Positions 35,968 to 47,895 of a stretch of 64,000 nucleotides of DNA are shown piece after piece (within the stretch, counting starts at the first letter, position 1; each line of letters begins with the position of its first letter). The stretch is from contig NC_089545.1 in the NCBI RefSeq assembly GCF_040115645.1, positions 2,976,001 through 3,040,000 on the forward strand, given 5' to 3'. The DNA comes from Euwallacea fornicatus. Its lineage: Eukaryota > Arthropoda > Insecta > Coleoptera > Curculionidae. The position numbers and the translations under genes are program-made. The notes beneath the pieces are model-generated. The model searched no databases. It was not told where the DNA came from and saw only the letters and a list, made by a program, of their open reading frames with translations.

Positions 35968-36222
35968 AATCCTAATGTGAACGGTAAAAAAGTGAAACTG
36001 GAAAGAACGTTCGTGTTTACCAAATCTAGCTTTAAGAACATCTTGCACGATATTATCAAAGAATGTAATGACTTGTTGGAACATGCGTCAGAGGATGATG
36101 ATGAAGGAGATGTGTTATAAGACGCTGTCGATTGCATTAATGAAATTGATGCTGTAAATGTGAAAGAAGATAATGGTGCGTCAGAATCTTTATCATTAGT
36201 AAGTTGGCTAAACCACTGCTAA
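35968..36222 (+). pseudogene. Duplicated coding-like unit 1, product not recognised
   Basis: I do not recognise this protein. One plus-strand frame runs 50 residues to a TAA at 36118, then continues in the same frame for another 33 residues to a TAA at 36220. It includes FKNILHDIIKECNDLLEHAS, then EDDDEG, and after the stop DAVNVKEDNGASESLSLVSW. A homologous unit starts about 265 bases downstream. Both units keep the acidic EDDDEG block and the ASE(S/T)L segment, as expected of a former coding sequence. No start codon, splice signal or membrane segment is evident. It could be a decayed transposon gene or a host pseudogene. Confidence 0.4.
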
Positions 36223-36258
36223 GCCACAAAATCATCAGAATTTTATTGAAAGTATTTA

Positions 36259-36491
36259 AGTATATAAAATAACGCTATTGCAAACTCCAAAGTTAAGAAC
36301 ACGTGTATACAATGAACACATCAAAGAATATGATGAGTTTTTGGAGCATGTATTAGAGGATGATGATGAAGGACGTGTGTTAATAGACGTTGAGAAAATG
36401 GATGCGGTAATTGCCAAAGAAAGTGTTGAAGTTAAACAATGAGCGTGCGTCTGAGACTTTATTGCTTATCGAATTGACTGTAAAGACATGA
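36259..36491 (+). pseudogene. Duplicated coding-like unit 2, product not recognised
   Basis: This is the tandem partner of 35968-36222. A frame open from 36259 to the TGA at 36439-36441 reads YNEHIKEYDEFLEHVLEDDD and then EGRVLIDVEKMDAVIAKES, which parallels unit 1's IKECNDLLEHASEDDDEGDVL. The similarity then shifts into another frame as NNERASETLLLIE, matching unit 1's DNGASESLSLVSW, so a small indel has broken this copy too. There is no ATG before the conserved part. At the DNA level the block from ATCAAAGAAT through GATGATGATGAAGGA is shared with only a few changes. Function unknown. Confidence 0.4.
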
Positions 36492-38210
36492 GATCGCTAA
36501 ATCCTCTTGAACGCATTCGATAAATTTTCTTTTCCACACTATTATAAATCTACCCTCAAAAAAACATTGTGGCAATTGGAATTAAACAGTTGCTATCTTA
36601 AATGCCTTATGGGTTGAGGAAATTTTGAGCGTACTCTTAACACCAAGTACAACAATAATCCGATGAGTTACGAGATGAGACCACGTAGAAAGCCGACAAC
36701 CAATAACCATAACTAAGTCGCGGCGGTCTCGCCGAGGGGGCACTCCTCTTTGCCGGAGGAATTAACGCGCGCCTTTAAAATGTTAATTTATGTCCGTCTT
36801 AATGAAAAATAAACTCTTACCGCCGCTTTACGACCGTAAATTCCAGATTTATATCAAAATAAAGTTGTCCGCAATTTATTTTATCTCTTTTAAAATCGAA
36901 ATTATGAGATATATAAACCAGTAGCCCGGCTTAGGAGCTCAGTAATACCACGCCGTGAAAGGGGAGTACTACGTATAGATAATTTCTTTTCTTCGATAAA
37001 ATTCAGTTGGGGAAAGGTTTATTATGGTTATAACGTAAGACAGTATTAGGTTTAAAGAAATAAAGTGGATCTCAAAAGTAATATCAAGCTATGGGGAAGT
37101 CTAAGATATGCTATTACATCTTAATAAAAATTTTGGCATGCGATGGAATACAGATGTTTTTTTCTTGTGTAAATAAATGAGAGTAACAGAAGTCAAATTT
37201 GACGTATGAGAGTGGTTTGAAATTTAGTGCTTGTCAAATTTTATGAAGAATGTGCAGAAATTGTAACTTCACTCTTTTAGTCAAACATTTAGAAACTCGT
37301 ATATCTTGTAAGTACTTAATAATGCCCAGTACCGATACGATTTTAATCGTACACATATATCTACGAGAACTTGCTCTAATTCCATATGTCCTTCCTGTTT
37401 TCACTAAGTTATGGAGACAAATAACTCAGTATACATAGGGCACAGGAAACTGTTCTTTGTCTCGAGTAGTAACTAACCTCGACGAGCAGTGTCTCGGTTT
37501 GGTGTCTTTTACTTTTAGCAGAAAAGAAACACTTTCTAGTTGATTGTGTAATACGCTATTAACTTACGCACACTGACGATCGCCATTTGACATTTCACTG
37601 AAAGATTCGGCACTGACACGTGTCACTTCGTTTCGTGTAATGTATGGGCGTTGCATAGATTCCAGGAGAAACTCGCTTTCAGAGGGTCCAAGAACGGATT
37701 ATCATTTCTTAATTAAACAGCCATTAAATGACGCTAAAAAATTCCACTGACGTTTATCTTACATTTAAAAGAAATACCTTATGAATGCTTTTGTGGTAGC
37801 ACCCTGGTAATACCAGTTGGGTTAGCCACGATTTACGATTATGAAATCCCTTAATGTGATCATGGAACATATACGGCATAAAAGAACAGTTAATATTCTT
37901 ATTCGTATTATATACAGTCGTTTGCTCTTTGAGAAACATAGCCCTGTCTTTATTTAATCTTCCGAAAGAAATATGGATTTGTCCTGTTAGTGCACAGGAC
38001 AGGCCTTAGATTAATCACAGTCTGCTAACAATTTCAATTGTGTTTGTTGTCAACAAAACTTCGCAGGAGGCGGCAAACTGTAATCCCAGGGAGTTCCGTT
38101 AGTAATAGAGTGCGATAACGACACCTTCGCACCTGTAAAGTGCACTGTTTTTCCTACCAGAGTACGAGTTTTAACTTTATAGGGTTCTGTTGGGTTAAAT
38201 CAGTATTGCC
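36492..38210. other. Non-coding stretch
   Basis: No gene or repeat recognised. A short GC-richer patch lies near 36710-36770. Confidence 0.5.
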
Positions 38211-38389
38211 GTGCGGTAAAATCTTTATACACGCATACGTATGGCCAACTCTTTTACCGTACGCATGTCAACGTTAAAAATCTACACAATTTTGATACAT
38301 ACCACTCTGATTTGCGAGCGATAAGGTTTTTTACCGCACAGATTGTTCTGTAAAGTGATTCTTTTAACTCGCAAATGCGTGCGGTAACA
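38211..38389. promoter_or_regulatory. Cluster of GTGCGGTAA motifs (RUNX/Runt-like)
   Basis: GTGCGGTAA occurs three times within 180 bases: at 38211-38219 and 38379-38387 on the plus strand, and as TTACCGCAC at 38331-38339. A fourth near-match (TTACCGTAC) lies at 38254. The core TGCGGT fits the RUNX consensus TGYGGT. Such homotypic clustering suggests a binding-site array, but there is no direct proof. Confidence 0.35.
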
Positions 38390-40040
38390 CTCACTATTTC
38401 ACCGCGAGCTCGTAGGAAATTTTTTTTTCTAGATTTCTAGCTAGGACGATTTGAGGAAAGTAGACACGATTTTAATGCCGGAAATAAACACGGCCCTGTG
38501 CAGCTATTAGCAATAAATATACCCTAAAAGCTTATCCCTTCGGTGTAGTAGTCATCATATATTTCTGGATTAAGTTTAAGCACAGTAGTTTATACAAATT
38601 TAACGGGACAACCTAAACGCACATCAAATAACTTTTGGTTTAAATGTTTTTTTGATAATGGCACGGTTATTTTGGGCGTGAGGAGCGTCTGAAAAAGGTC
38701 GATTTCCAGTCCGTTTTGAATGAATATTTATGTCATTGAACGACTGTCCAATAATAAAATACCTTCAACCTGTCGGCAACCGGTCTTGAAAGAAAAAATT
38801 GGCTTTTCTGTCACGTAATCAATATTTATTCACCACTCATTTTGGTAAGACAAAGAGACCCACAAAGTTGAAAAAACCGCTCGGCGGCCATTTAAATTTC
38901 AAATTCGATCGTTTTTAGGCTTGTATGGAGGAAACGCTCAGCAGGCCGCCATATTAACTTGCTAATACGAAGTAGAAATTCTTCCTTTGTTAGGTATAGT
39001 GGTGGCTTGATATTGTACCCATTGCGCCTATTCGCGAAAAAATGTTCTCCTCTACTAGCGTTAAAAAAACATCATTCTTGAGCGCGTTGAAAGACTGTGA
39101 GGTAAGTTGCCTCGCTTCTTTTTCAAACAGTTGAAGAAGACATTAATAATGACACGTATGTATATCCCCGCAGTCGTTTTACTTATGGTTATTATGGAAA
39201 GGAATGTCAAATTAAACGTCAAAATGTGGTATTTTGACATAATTGGAGACGTCACCATTGATATTTGACAAAATTTAGTTAAATCAAGTAACGAAAATAT
39301 CGTACATTCGCCGCGGACGTCAACAACATTTATAACTCTTAATTTTCAGATCCCTTAGGGCTGTGAGTTTCGCGGCTGCAACTTGACATTCATGTCATAA
39401 TAACCCATTTGACAACTTTCGTGGATATTATCCTCTATATTAGGTCCAACAAATTTACCATCGGTTCTATTATCATTATTCTTACATTAAAAGTTGGAAT
39501 TAAGTACCTTTTAAGTTTTTCGCGGTATTTTAACGCTACCTTTGTGTGCGTAATAAAAACTGGAAAACCTCCATAGACTCAGTACACATTCAGTAGTAAA
39601 TTTAAAAAAATAAGATTACGAATTATGGATGTGCATTATGATTATAAAACTGAACAAACCCGACTTAGAAGTTTTGGACGTTTGCCATCCTCTTTCCAAT
39701 GTCGTTATGTCCATCGTTTCTAAATTCTACAGCTCAATTGCTTCCAATTTAGACTTGTCTTAAAGTAGAAACATCGATTAAAAACACGAAGCAATAATTA
39801 TCGAAAGAACGACGGTGAGATGAAAGCAAAGCAAAGAGATAAGAATGCGGTTTTCATGTTAGATGGTTGGTACAAGTTAATTTCCCCTTAATGGCCCTCA
39901 ATACAACAGCTAACACCAGGAATTCTTTCTTACGAGGTTAACACTGTTTTTCCCCATCCAATAATGTTTTCTTTGATTGCTTAAATGGAGAAGACCGTTC
40001 TGGTAATGACGTTCTGTTAACCACTATGTCAGCTCATTTT
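38390..40040. other. Non-coding stretch
   Basis: No gene. Two GGCCGCCAT/GGCGGCCAT-type sites lie at 38882-38890 and 38943-38952. Confidence 0.5.
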
Positions 40041-40392
40041 TACTGGGTGTCCCAGATTTTATGTGGCAGCAATTATCTCAAAACCTCGTAGCGATGGAAG
40101 AACGGCTGAAATATAAAAGTTGTAAGATGGAGACAGAAGCTGGAAACAATTTCAAACGTACGAAGGAAGTTAATGGAACTCAATTTTAATTAGTGTTTTT
40201 AATACTATTATACTGTAATTTTAATTAACGTAATTAAGGTATTAATAAATTGTTATTTAGCGACTGGAACATTGGACTCCGTGACATAGCTGCTTTTTTC
40301 TTCATCATTTCAAGGCTGCCTGACCTGCCTAGGTGTTCTCCGCTCGTACTTTTGAGGTCAGTGCTCTCACATAAAAGCTGGGACACCCTGTA
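40041..40392. mobile_element. 352-bp MITE with ACAGGGTG-type ends
   Basis: The left end TGGGTGTCCCAGATTTTATG and the right end, read in reverse, TACAGGGTGTCCCAGCTTTTATG form terminal inverted repeats of about 22 bases. TA flanks the right end, as expected for Tc1/mariner-driven insertion. The interior encodes nothing recognisable. A related fragment lies at 60605-60690. Confidence 0.7.
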
Positions 40393-42464
40393 TAGGCCGG
40401 ACATCCAATACTTAAATCAATATGTTTTGCAAGGTCAATTATAAATGTTTTCTTGGTTATTTATTTCTTTTGGTATATCCCAGTAATTTGACAAAAAAGG
40501 CAATAACACCTGAAAGAAATCGGCTTCAAACAAAGTTTCCCGGTGTTTGTGAAGCCCCAGCGCCTTATTTACGTCACTTCACATAAATCACCTTGCAGAT
40601 TGGAAGTCGGGAAACCCGGCTGACAAGCCGAATTGCCGATTGCCCGAAATGATCGATGTCTCCTTTGTTCCCGAACGAAAAAAAAAAAGGCAACGAATTC
40701 TGAGTGCGGTCAGTGGTCACGTATTCTTATGACACAATACAAGAAACCATTTTCAGGGCTCTAACACTCGCGGAAGCCTGAAAAATATAGTCAAAGTCAT
40801 ATTTCAAGGAGCGCTATCTTGAAATCGGTCTTCAGTTTGCGTCGAGTACACATGTAAAATCATTAGTTGGGAGCGTATGTCAGCGGAGAGCGTCATAAAA
40901 ATGTCAGCGCTAAGAAAAGTGTCTGCCAAGTTGAGTCGTTAACGCGAACGCTCGTAAATATCCTGGATTTTTTCCAGGATGACGGTCTTAAGAGGCTCCA
41001 GTCCAGGGAGTGATTTGTGAGCAGATGATTTGCACGAGATTATGTTTATAACGTTAGTGTTGATTTCTTTCAGTTACCCACTTGTTTCTCTAGATTTTAT
41101 GATAATTTCAAGGAACATCTACCCCCTGTAGTAGACGCAAAAGGAGAATTAACAATGTCATATGTGTTACAGAAAAAAGAGCAGGGCTGGTCTGAAATTA
41201 TTCCTATGGACATGTTGAAGTGATCGTAGACCTATGATGTTGTAACGAAGGTGTAGTTAGCGCTATTCGGAGCAACCGCGATAGTTGAATTGCACCTCCT
41301 TATATTTAATATTCGACTAACGATTTTCTTTACTTTCGAAAGAAACGAAGTCGGCTTCCGAAGAATTTTTATATGTTCTTTTTCTAAGTTACGAGGGCTT
41401 CTGAAGAATTTTTAATTTGGCAATATTGTGTATTGCTATAGATAACTCAATTCCAAACCACCATTGGACACATGGTGTTCTTCAATGCTAATAATATTTT
41501 TAGGTTTCTATCACCTAATTAGTGAGACACACGTTTGCAAAAATTCAATTAATTGTATACTTCACAGCTATTTTAGTCTTTTACCTACCGAGTTAACACT
41601 TATCAAACTCTAAATTTCGTACAAAAATCTGGATATTTAAACAAGGTGTCCCCTCTAAAACGAGGAAGTTGAACTTTTATATACCTACAAAAAAATTGAT
41701 GCTCATGCTCTTTTTGAGGAAACTTAGCTGAAAATAAGTACCAAGTCGATAAATCGGTTTTCTTTTACATTTGCCAGAACTACCAAAACTATCTTTCCTG
41801 TCCACCCCAACTTACTTCCGCGACATTCTGCCAGAAATTAATCTCATAAGCTGCTTTTCACTTTTTATTTCTGTTTTTCCTAACTTTTTTTTATAAACAG
41901 CTCTTCCCTTTTGACACTTTCAGTGGTCATGCTGACAGTGTCCCCAAACATATTTAAATCGAGGGGCCCCGCCGCCACTGTGTCTTCGCCACCCTTCAGT
42001 GATTAAAGGTAACATTTCGATCTGGTCTCTGCGATTATATTGTAGCTTCGGTAAGGGCACGCTGTGGAAGGGTTTTCGAAGCACTTTTCGGTATGTGAGC
42101 CGAAATTCCCCACTTCGACAGCGCCAAATACCGAATTGATTTAAAGGAAGGAAAGTGAGGAGTACCTTTTTTATGCACCGAATAAGTTTACTTATCCTGC
42201 TGTCCGCCATTGGACTGGTGTGTCTAAACAGATAAAATTAATATATGCTGCGTGACACTCGGTCACGCCGTTATCTGCGTACAAACCCATAACTTATGTC
42301 GTTTCCGGCCAATAAAAGAAAAGGAAAAATGGCCTGACATACTAATTAGTTCGGATGATTTAGGACAGGGGCCTGCGACAACTCGGTGACACTTTAATGG
42401 TTTTGGGGACCAGAAGTAGACTCTGTATCTTCTTTCGATTAAGATAAGCGTATAATGCCAGTGT
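40393..42464. other. Non-coding stretch
   Basis: No supported gene. AAGGTGTCCCC near 41645 is a possible decayed transposon end. Confidence 0.5.
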
Positions 42465-43177
42465 CCAGGTGAACCCTGGGCACAGGAGATTAACATGGGA
42501 AATCGGTTTTTGTTTTTTTACGCCTGCGCGGATTATTCAATTGAAAAATTTTTACGTGGAGATCATAGCACCCAAGACCTGCGATCATTCCTCTATTTTT
42601 TTAATCTTCTAATTAGAGCTGCTTCAGTTCAAAACGGTTATAATCACAAGCTCTGAAAATTTCAAAATTTTGAATCACCCGTGTAACTGTTCGGAGCCAC
42701 GAGTGGTCAGAATTAAGCAAACACAATGTTGCCAACTTCATAAGCGGAAAAACCTCATGTCAAATAATTTTGTTTTTTTTTAAATTTAATCTTTTATTTA
42801 TATTTAACAAAGGAAAAGTGAAAACAAATAAATTAAACAATTACCACACATTATACTTTAACCGAACAAATAAAAAAAAATAAAAAAAACTTTAAAGTTG
42901 TTTGCAAAAACATTTACAGCAATTGCCCGCCGGGACCAACAACCAATCTGACCAATCGTGACCTCGAATGGTCACGCGGGACATTTAAATTTTTTACATT
43001 TGGAGACGTTTTTAGTCAAAAAGGCTCTAAGTAGAAAATTTAAAAAATTGTAGAATGACGGGCGGTCTTGAGTACTATGTCCTTCATGTAAAAGTTTTTC
43101 CATAGAATATTTCGTGCAAGCGTTAAAAATAAAGACCGATTTCGCATGTTAATCTTCTATGTCCAGGGTGCTCCTCG
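42465..43177. mobile_element. Long-inverted-repeat (foldback) element, copy B
   Basis: This is the second copy of the 15807-16500 element in the same orientation. It shares GAAATCGGTTTTTGTTTTTT, GTTCAAAACGG, TGTTGCCAACTTCATAAGCG, GTGAAAACAAAT, GCAAAAACATTTACAGC and GACCTCGAATGGTCACGCGG in order, with many substitutions and small indels. Its own two arms are also reverse complements over about 260 bases. The outer ends are near CCAGGTGAACCCTGGG and its diverged partner GTCCAGGGTGCTCC; exact borders are uncertain. Confidence 0.8.
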
Positions 43178-45261
43178 ACAGCCGGTATAATATTTCTTGA
43201 AGGTTTTGAGCCAATACAGCCTTAACTTTATTCCTGTTTCGTGTTGTGTTTGTCGGTACGATATTAAAATGCAATTATTGAACACATGTCACTCAAAACG
43301 AGCCGTCCCTCAAGATGTCAGTGATCCGTATCATTAGGAGTAATTAAACTGTTTTTAACGACGGTTCTCCGAGTTTTTTGTAGCCCAAGTGTTAATTACT
43401 GGAGATATTACATAGAACTGAAGTTAATTACCAAAAATATCATTAGCAGTTTATTTTTCTCTTGGAAACAGTTTGAACAATAAATGGCTCTCAAGACAAA
43501 AACAATAAATTCGAGTACGATTGCCGCCCCCGAAAGCCGGCAATTATTTTCTCATCCCGGGGGCGATGATTTACGGGCGTCTTTGCCGCCCCCAAACTGC
43601 CAATATGCTGTATATCAAGTCCCGACTGTATAAAATAAACGTTCCTTTTATGCGGAACGGTTTTTTGGGATTTACGGCCTCAATATATTTATATGGAAGG
43701 CAATTTTGCCAACGAGATGCCTCCAGCTCTTTGCCCTTCCTTTGTATATCAATAGAGAGCACTCGCATCGGCAACTACCCCCCTTTTCGGTCCACCTTTG
43801 AGGAATAGCAATAGCCGTTAAGTGCACTTAAAATATTTGCGTACTGGGTTAATTATTAATTTGTCGATTGTGATCTGCGCGGAGTAATTTTCTCAATGAC
43901 GACCAATTTTTATGGGTAAATTAATATTTGCCCTTTAAAGTTGCGTTAAAATTCGAAGGGTGGTAGATCTCTATCGACACCCTCCCTGATAATAGAAACA
44001 TATTGGCCTCTCACGACGAGTCTCTCAACGAGTCGCGGCCATTACGCTAAGGCTGTTTTATGGTGTTAATGCGCGACTTTACCCCGCTAAAACGTCCCGC
44101 TGCCGAATTTATGGTTTTTCGCCTCAGAGGGCATTTGTCTTGTACCGCTTTATTGTTTCTACGCGGTGGGATGCTCGAATTAATTATCAAATCTAACCTA
44201 GCTGGGAGTAATAAAAGATACGGGCCATCGAGCCTACTGCACTTGATTCGCAATGTGTAAGAATAACATACAGTATATCGAAAAGGTATTTATTTATTTA
44301 TTTATACAAGCTGTGATTTTTGTTTTTTTTTATTTTTTTAATTTAAAAAAAAATTTTTTTTTTTACTTATTTTAACTCAAGGAAAACCCCCTTAAAGTGG
44401 TGGTGCAGGTTTAAAAAAAGCTTTGTATGCAAAGGTGAATACAACAAAAAGCGACACTTTTTCTTGATTTTCGATTACTTATATTTTTATGCTCTTCGTC
44501 GGAAGGATATTGGCGCTATGTAAAAAAAAATCAGTATCTTGTCCAAGTTGTAACTGCAATACTTTTCTTGTAGACATTGAGTGGCCGAAGAGAGAAATTA
44601 ATATCCACACGCTTTGTTATTTTCTCCCAGTATACTATAAAGAGAATATAAAATACATTAGATATCGGAAGGTTAGCTTTCCATCAAAGATGATGCGACA
44701 TGTTCAGAATTAAACGTTCGATATATCCAAAATTTATATTTTTTTTTGTTCTTTTTGCTACGAAGTGAAACCATAAAATCTGCAATATCTGCTTCAAATT
44801 TGCAATTTTTCACTGTTTGAAATGCAAATTGGGGGCCCGAATTTGGTTTCCCCATCGGAATTTGTAATTTTTTTGCCTTAGGGCCAGGAGATGAAACCCC
44901 AAAATTAGTAATTCTAAAAACAGATATATGAATATTTTACATTTTGCACCCGTAATTGCAGTTGATATTCAGCTCGGAATTTTAAAATTTTTGGATTTTT
45001 TTTACTTTTTGACCCGGAATTGGGTTCATCTCCAATTCCTTAATATTTGTCGTTTCAGACGACGGGATATAACCATAAAATTTACAATTTTGTCTCAAAA
45101 TTTTGTACTCCGAGCCGAAATTTGACTTGGTAATTCAAGGCATACGAAGGAAAAATGCAAAATATCAAAAAATATGTGAAACTTAGCTGCCCTGTATAAT
45201 GAAAACTGTCCGTTTTTAATCGTAGCTCTACTGGCTTTTTTTATTATTTGGCGCAGTTTTA
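43178..45261. other. Non-coding stretch with GC-rich repeats and diverged tandem units
   Basis: 43521-43601 has two direct copies of TTGCCGCCCCC followed by GCC..CAAT. 44750-45130 holds two or more diverged tandem units marked by G(G/A)CCCG(A/G)AATTGG. No gene is seen. Confidence 0.5.
44287..44305. repeat. (TATT)n microsatellite
   Basis: Four to five TATT units, followed by poly-T and poly-A tracts to about 44365. Confidence 0.8.
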
Positions 45262-45308
45262 TTGCGTCCTGAAATATTTCCATAATAATATGTTATGCCC
45301 TGTATATA
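45262..45308 (-). repeat. Terminal segment of the 32.3-kb foldback family
   Basis: CCTGAAATATTTCCATAATA followed by ATATGTTATGCCCTGTATAT matches the right arm at 32291-32338. The opposite arm is not clear here. Confidence 0.5.
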
Positions 45309-47649
45309 CAAATAACAGCAATGCCATTTTTACGGGATAATTTTAGTACTAGGTCAGATTAACGTATTTTTGAACCATGACTGTGCAACTAGGTTTTAGC
45401 TCTTTAATCAACTATGTTACAATGCACATCAAGTTGGTTCCTCTATTTGACCAACTCCTGGAACAAATCGACCTCCAACCGATTTTGTAAACTCGCGTAG
45501 GAAGTTTTTTCCAACTTTTCCTTAACACTCGAATGATATCTGCTCAAAAGATGTCTGTAGTGCGAGCACCTTCCCTGCTTCATCATGAGGATCCACCACC
45601 AGCATACACCTGTTGATTTATAGCATTATTGTTTAGCTAGACAGATTCGGAGAACGTTTGATATGCGGTTTATCAAGAACGACAGAACCAATATACCCCC
45701 TATAGGCCCATTTCTGCTCATAATTTTCTCGAACGACGATAGTAGGACTACCGATGCTTTCACTAACGCCATAATTTGGACGGTCAGAGTCAGTTATACT
45801 CCTTCATTTTTCAGTTGGAATGATTGTCCTCACGTTTTTCACCATTTTAAGAGGAAGTGCATTGATGTTTAACATAAACAAACAGGCCTAGAATAGAAAA
45901 ATACCAAACCGCCTTAAGTGGCCAGCCGTCGCACGTCAAATTTAGGGCTGTCATTGCATTATTGGCCTCACAAAAGATGATTGACGGCTTGAAATGTGAA
46001 CAAACAACCTTAAGAAAATATTATAATCGTTCCATATTTTATGTGTCACGGGCTGTCGTATTAAAAATCAACCGAATTACTAGCCAGCGGGTTTAATTAA
46101 ATTGATGTAGGTTTATTTTCACATACAAAGTGTCCGGCATGCTCTTTCGCAGCAACCTTGCAAGGACAGTCGTTAACTTCGAAGACTGCATAAAACCTAA
46201 CTTTATAGTCAGGTGCAAGTAATGTATGATTAATATTATAGTCCAGCAGTGTAAGTGCATAATCATCGACATTTAATGATGTTAATGGAGGATGTGAAAC
46301 CCATTATGTTGCAATTTATTGAGCGGCACCTTTTCAGTTGCCGCCTTGAATAATAAAGGAAACACGGAACGTAATAATGCTCGACAGTTTCCCCGCTAAT
46401 TAAAATATACAAAGGGAATTCTAATTAATATTTACCTCCCTGAATTCGATGTTAAATGGGATTTGTTTCTAACAGACATCTGAAGTATGCGGAGGAAGAA
46501 ATGAATGAGGTCAGCTGGTTTAAAAATATTTTGCGATTTACATAATTAAATTGGAAAGTGGATTTTTACATGTTGTAATTTGTCTTAACCGTACATGTAG
46601 ATTTGTGTGCCAACAAAATTACAATAATTTTTTCCCTTTTCTTCAGGTATTCCTGCAGCGCTGAGAAGTTGTAAGGGACGCTGCTTATAACGGGAATCTT
46701 TGCATAAAGAAGAGCCTTTCTCTCGTCATTTTCACCTGTCCCACGTATTATTGGTAATAGCAGAGTGCAAACTAGTCATTTAAAACTTTTCAAGTACTCG
46801 TGCAATTACCGGCATCAGGAAATAATTTCCCTATATTGACCCTAACTCAAAGCCATGAGGTCTCCGATAAACGTCAAATTTCCAAAGCATAATTTCTAAC
46901 ACTTCAATAAAATTGAGCATGTTCCAGCCTAATAAATTATCGTCCTCGGATTGGTGTGTGCATGCATGTTGTAACTTTATTTCCCGGCCGAATGACAGCC
47001 CCAATAAATTTTTTATGCCTCTGAGAGCTCTTCAAAGTTCATCGGTCATCAAACCTATGCGGGTAACGTGTCTCCCCCATAAAAAAAAACCTTTTAAAAG
47101 GTAAACACACTACGCATTTTAGGGGCCACCATTACTATTTTATAGGCCAATAAAATGAGCTTAGTAGCGATTCGTGTCACACACATTCAGCTCCCCATTT
47201 CCCTTTGGGCCTATAACAAATACCACGTCATCAAGAATTAGTACGATAAGTATGGTTGAGTTTCATGTACAAAGAAACCACAAAGAGTGGTTTAATGTAA
47301 ACGCGTTCATTATTTTTGAATTTGAAACTTGTGAAATAGAACCCAGCTCGTGGGCACTATGAATAAATGCGATCGAAATAGGTTGGGTACCCAACGTTTG
47401 CGGTGAAACCGCATCACTGTGGTTTCAATGTCTATTGAGGCCTAAAGGTTTGAAAAAGAGCGAAATTGTTAAATATGCGACTTAATTTGTTGTTTACTTA
47501 GAAGGCAGATTTCTTGAAGCCATGTCCCAGCCAATCCGCATGTCTTTGTCAATTTGAAGGGAGGGAAGGTCCTCATAGACGGCCTCACCTTCTCATGAAT
47601 TACAACCTGCCACGTAGTAACAAAGTTCATAGTCTAGTTTCCGCGTAGA
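45309..47649. other. Non-coding stretch
   Basis: No gene recognised. Possible regulatory AT-rich blocks (for example 46380-46440) only. Confidence 0.5.
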
Positions 47650-47895
47650 TAGTTAGATTCAGACTTGGAGAAGTGCGTCTAGAATAACAGTTTCACCAGC
47701 AACCGATGAGAAGCTCCCGTCTGGATCTGTCAGTGCACCAACCCTCGCATTGGGGCACTTGCACAATGTTTTGCAGTTGCGGCAGGCGTCTGAATAATTC
47801 CTGTTCAGAACATCTCGCAGCTTTATCTTGACAAGATTAAGGCCTATTACAACTTTCATCCTCATTCCAGCTCTGCGTTTAATCAACTCGAGCAC
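47650..47895 (-). pseudogene. Non-LTR retrotransposon pol fragment (inter-domain region)
   Basis: The frame includes CRNCKTLCKCPNARVGALTD followed by PDGSFSSVAGETVILDALLQV. In Jockey/R1-type elements, the segment between the endonuclease and the reverse transcriptase typically reads like VGAL..PDGS..S..E.L..L...HFP, which this resembles. The frame stops just where the HFP motif would begin. No neighbouring polymerase motifs were found, so this is a short relic. The match is from memory of family patterns, not an alignment. Confidence 0.45.
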
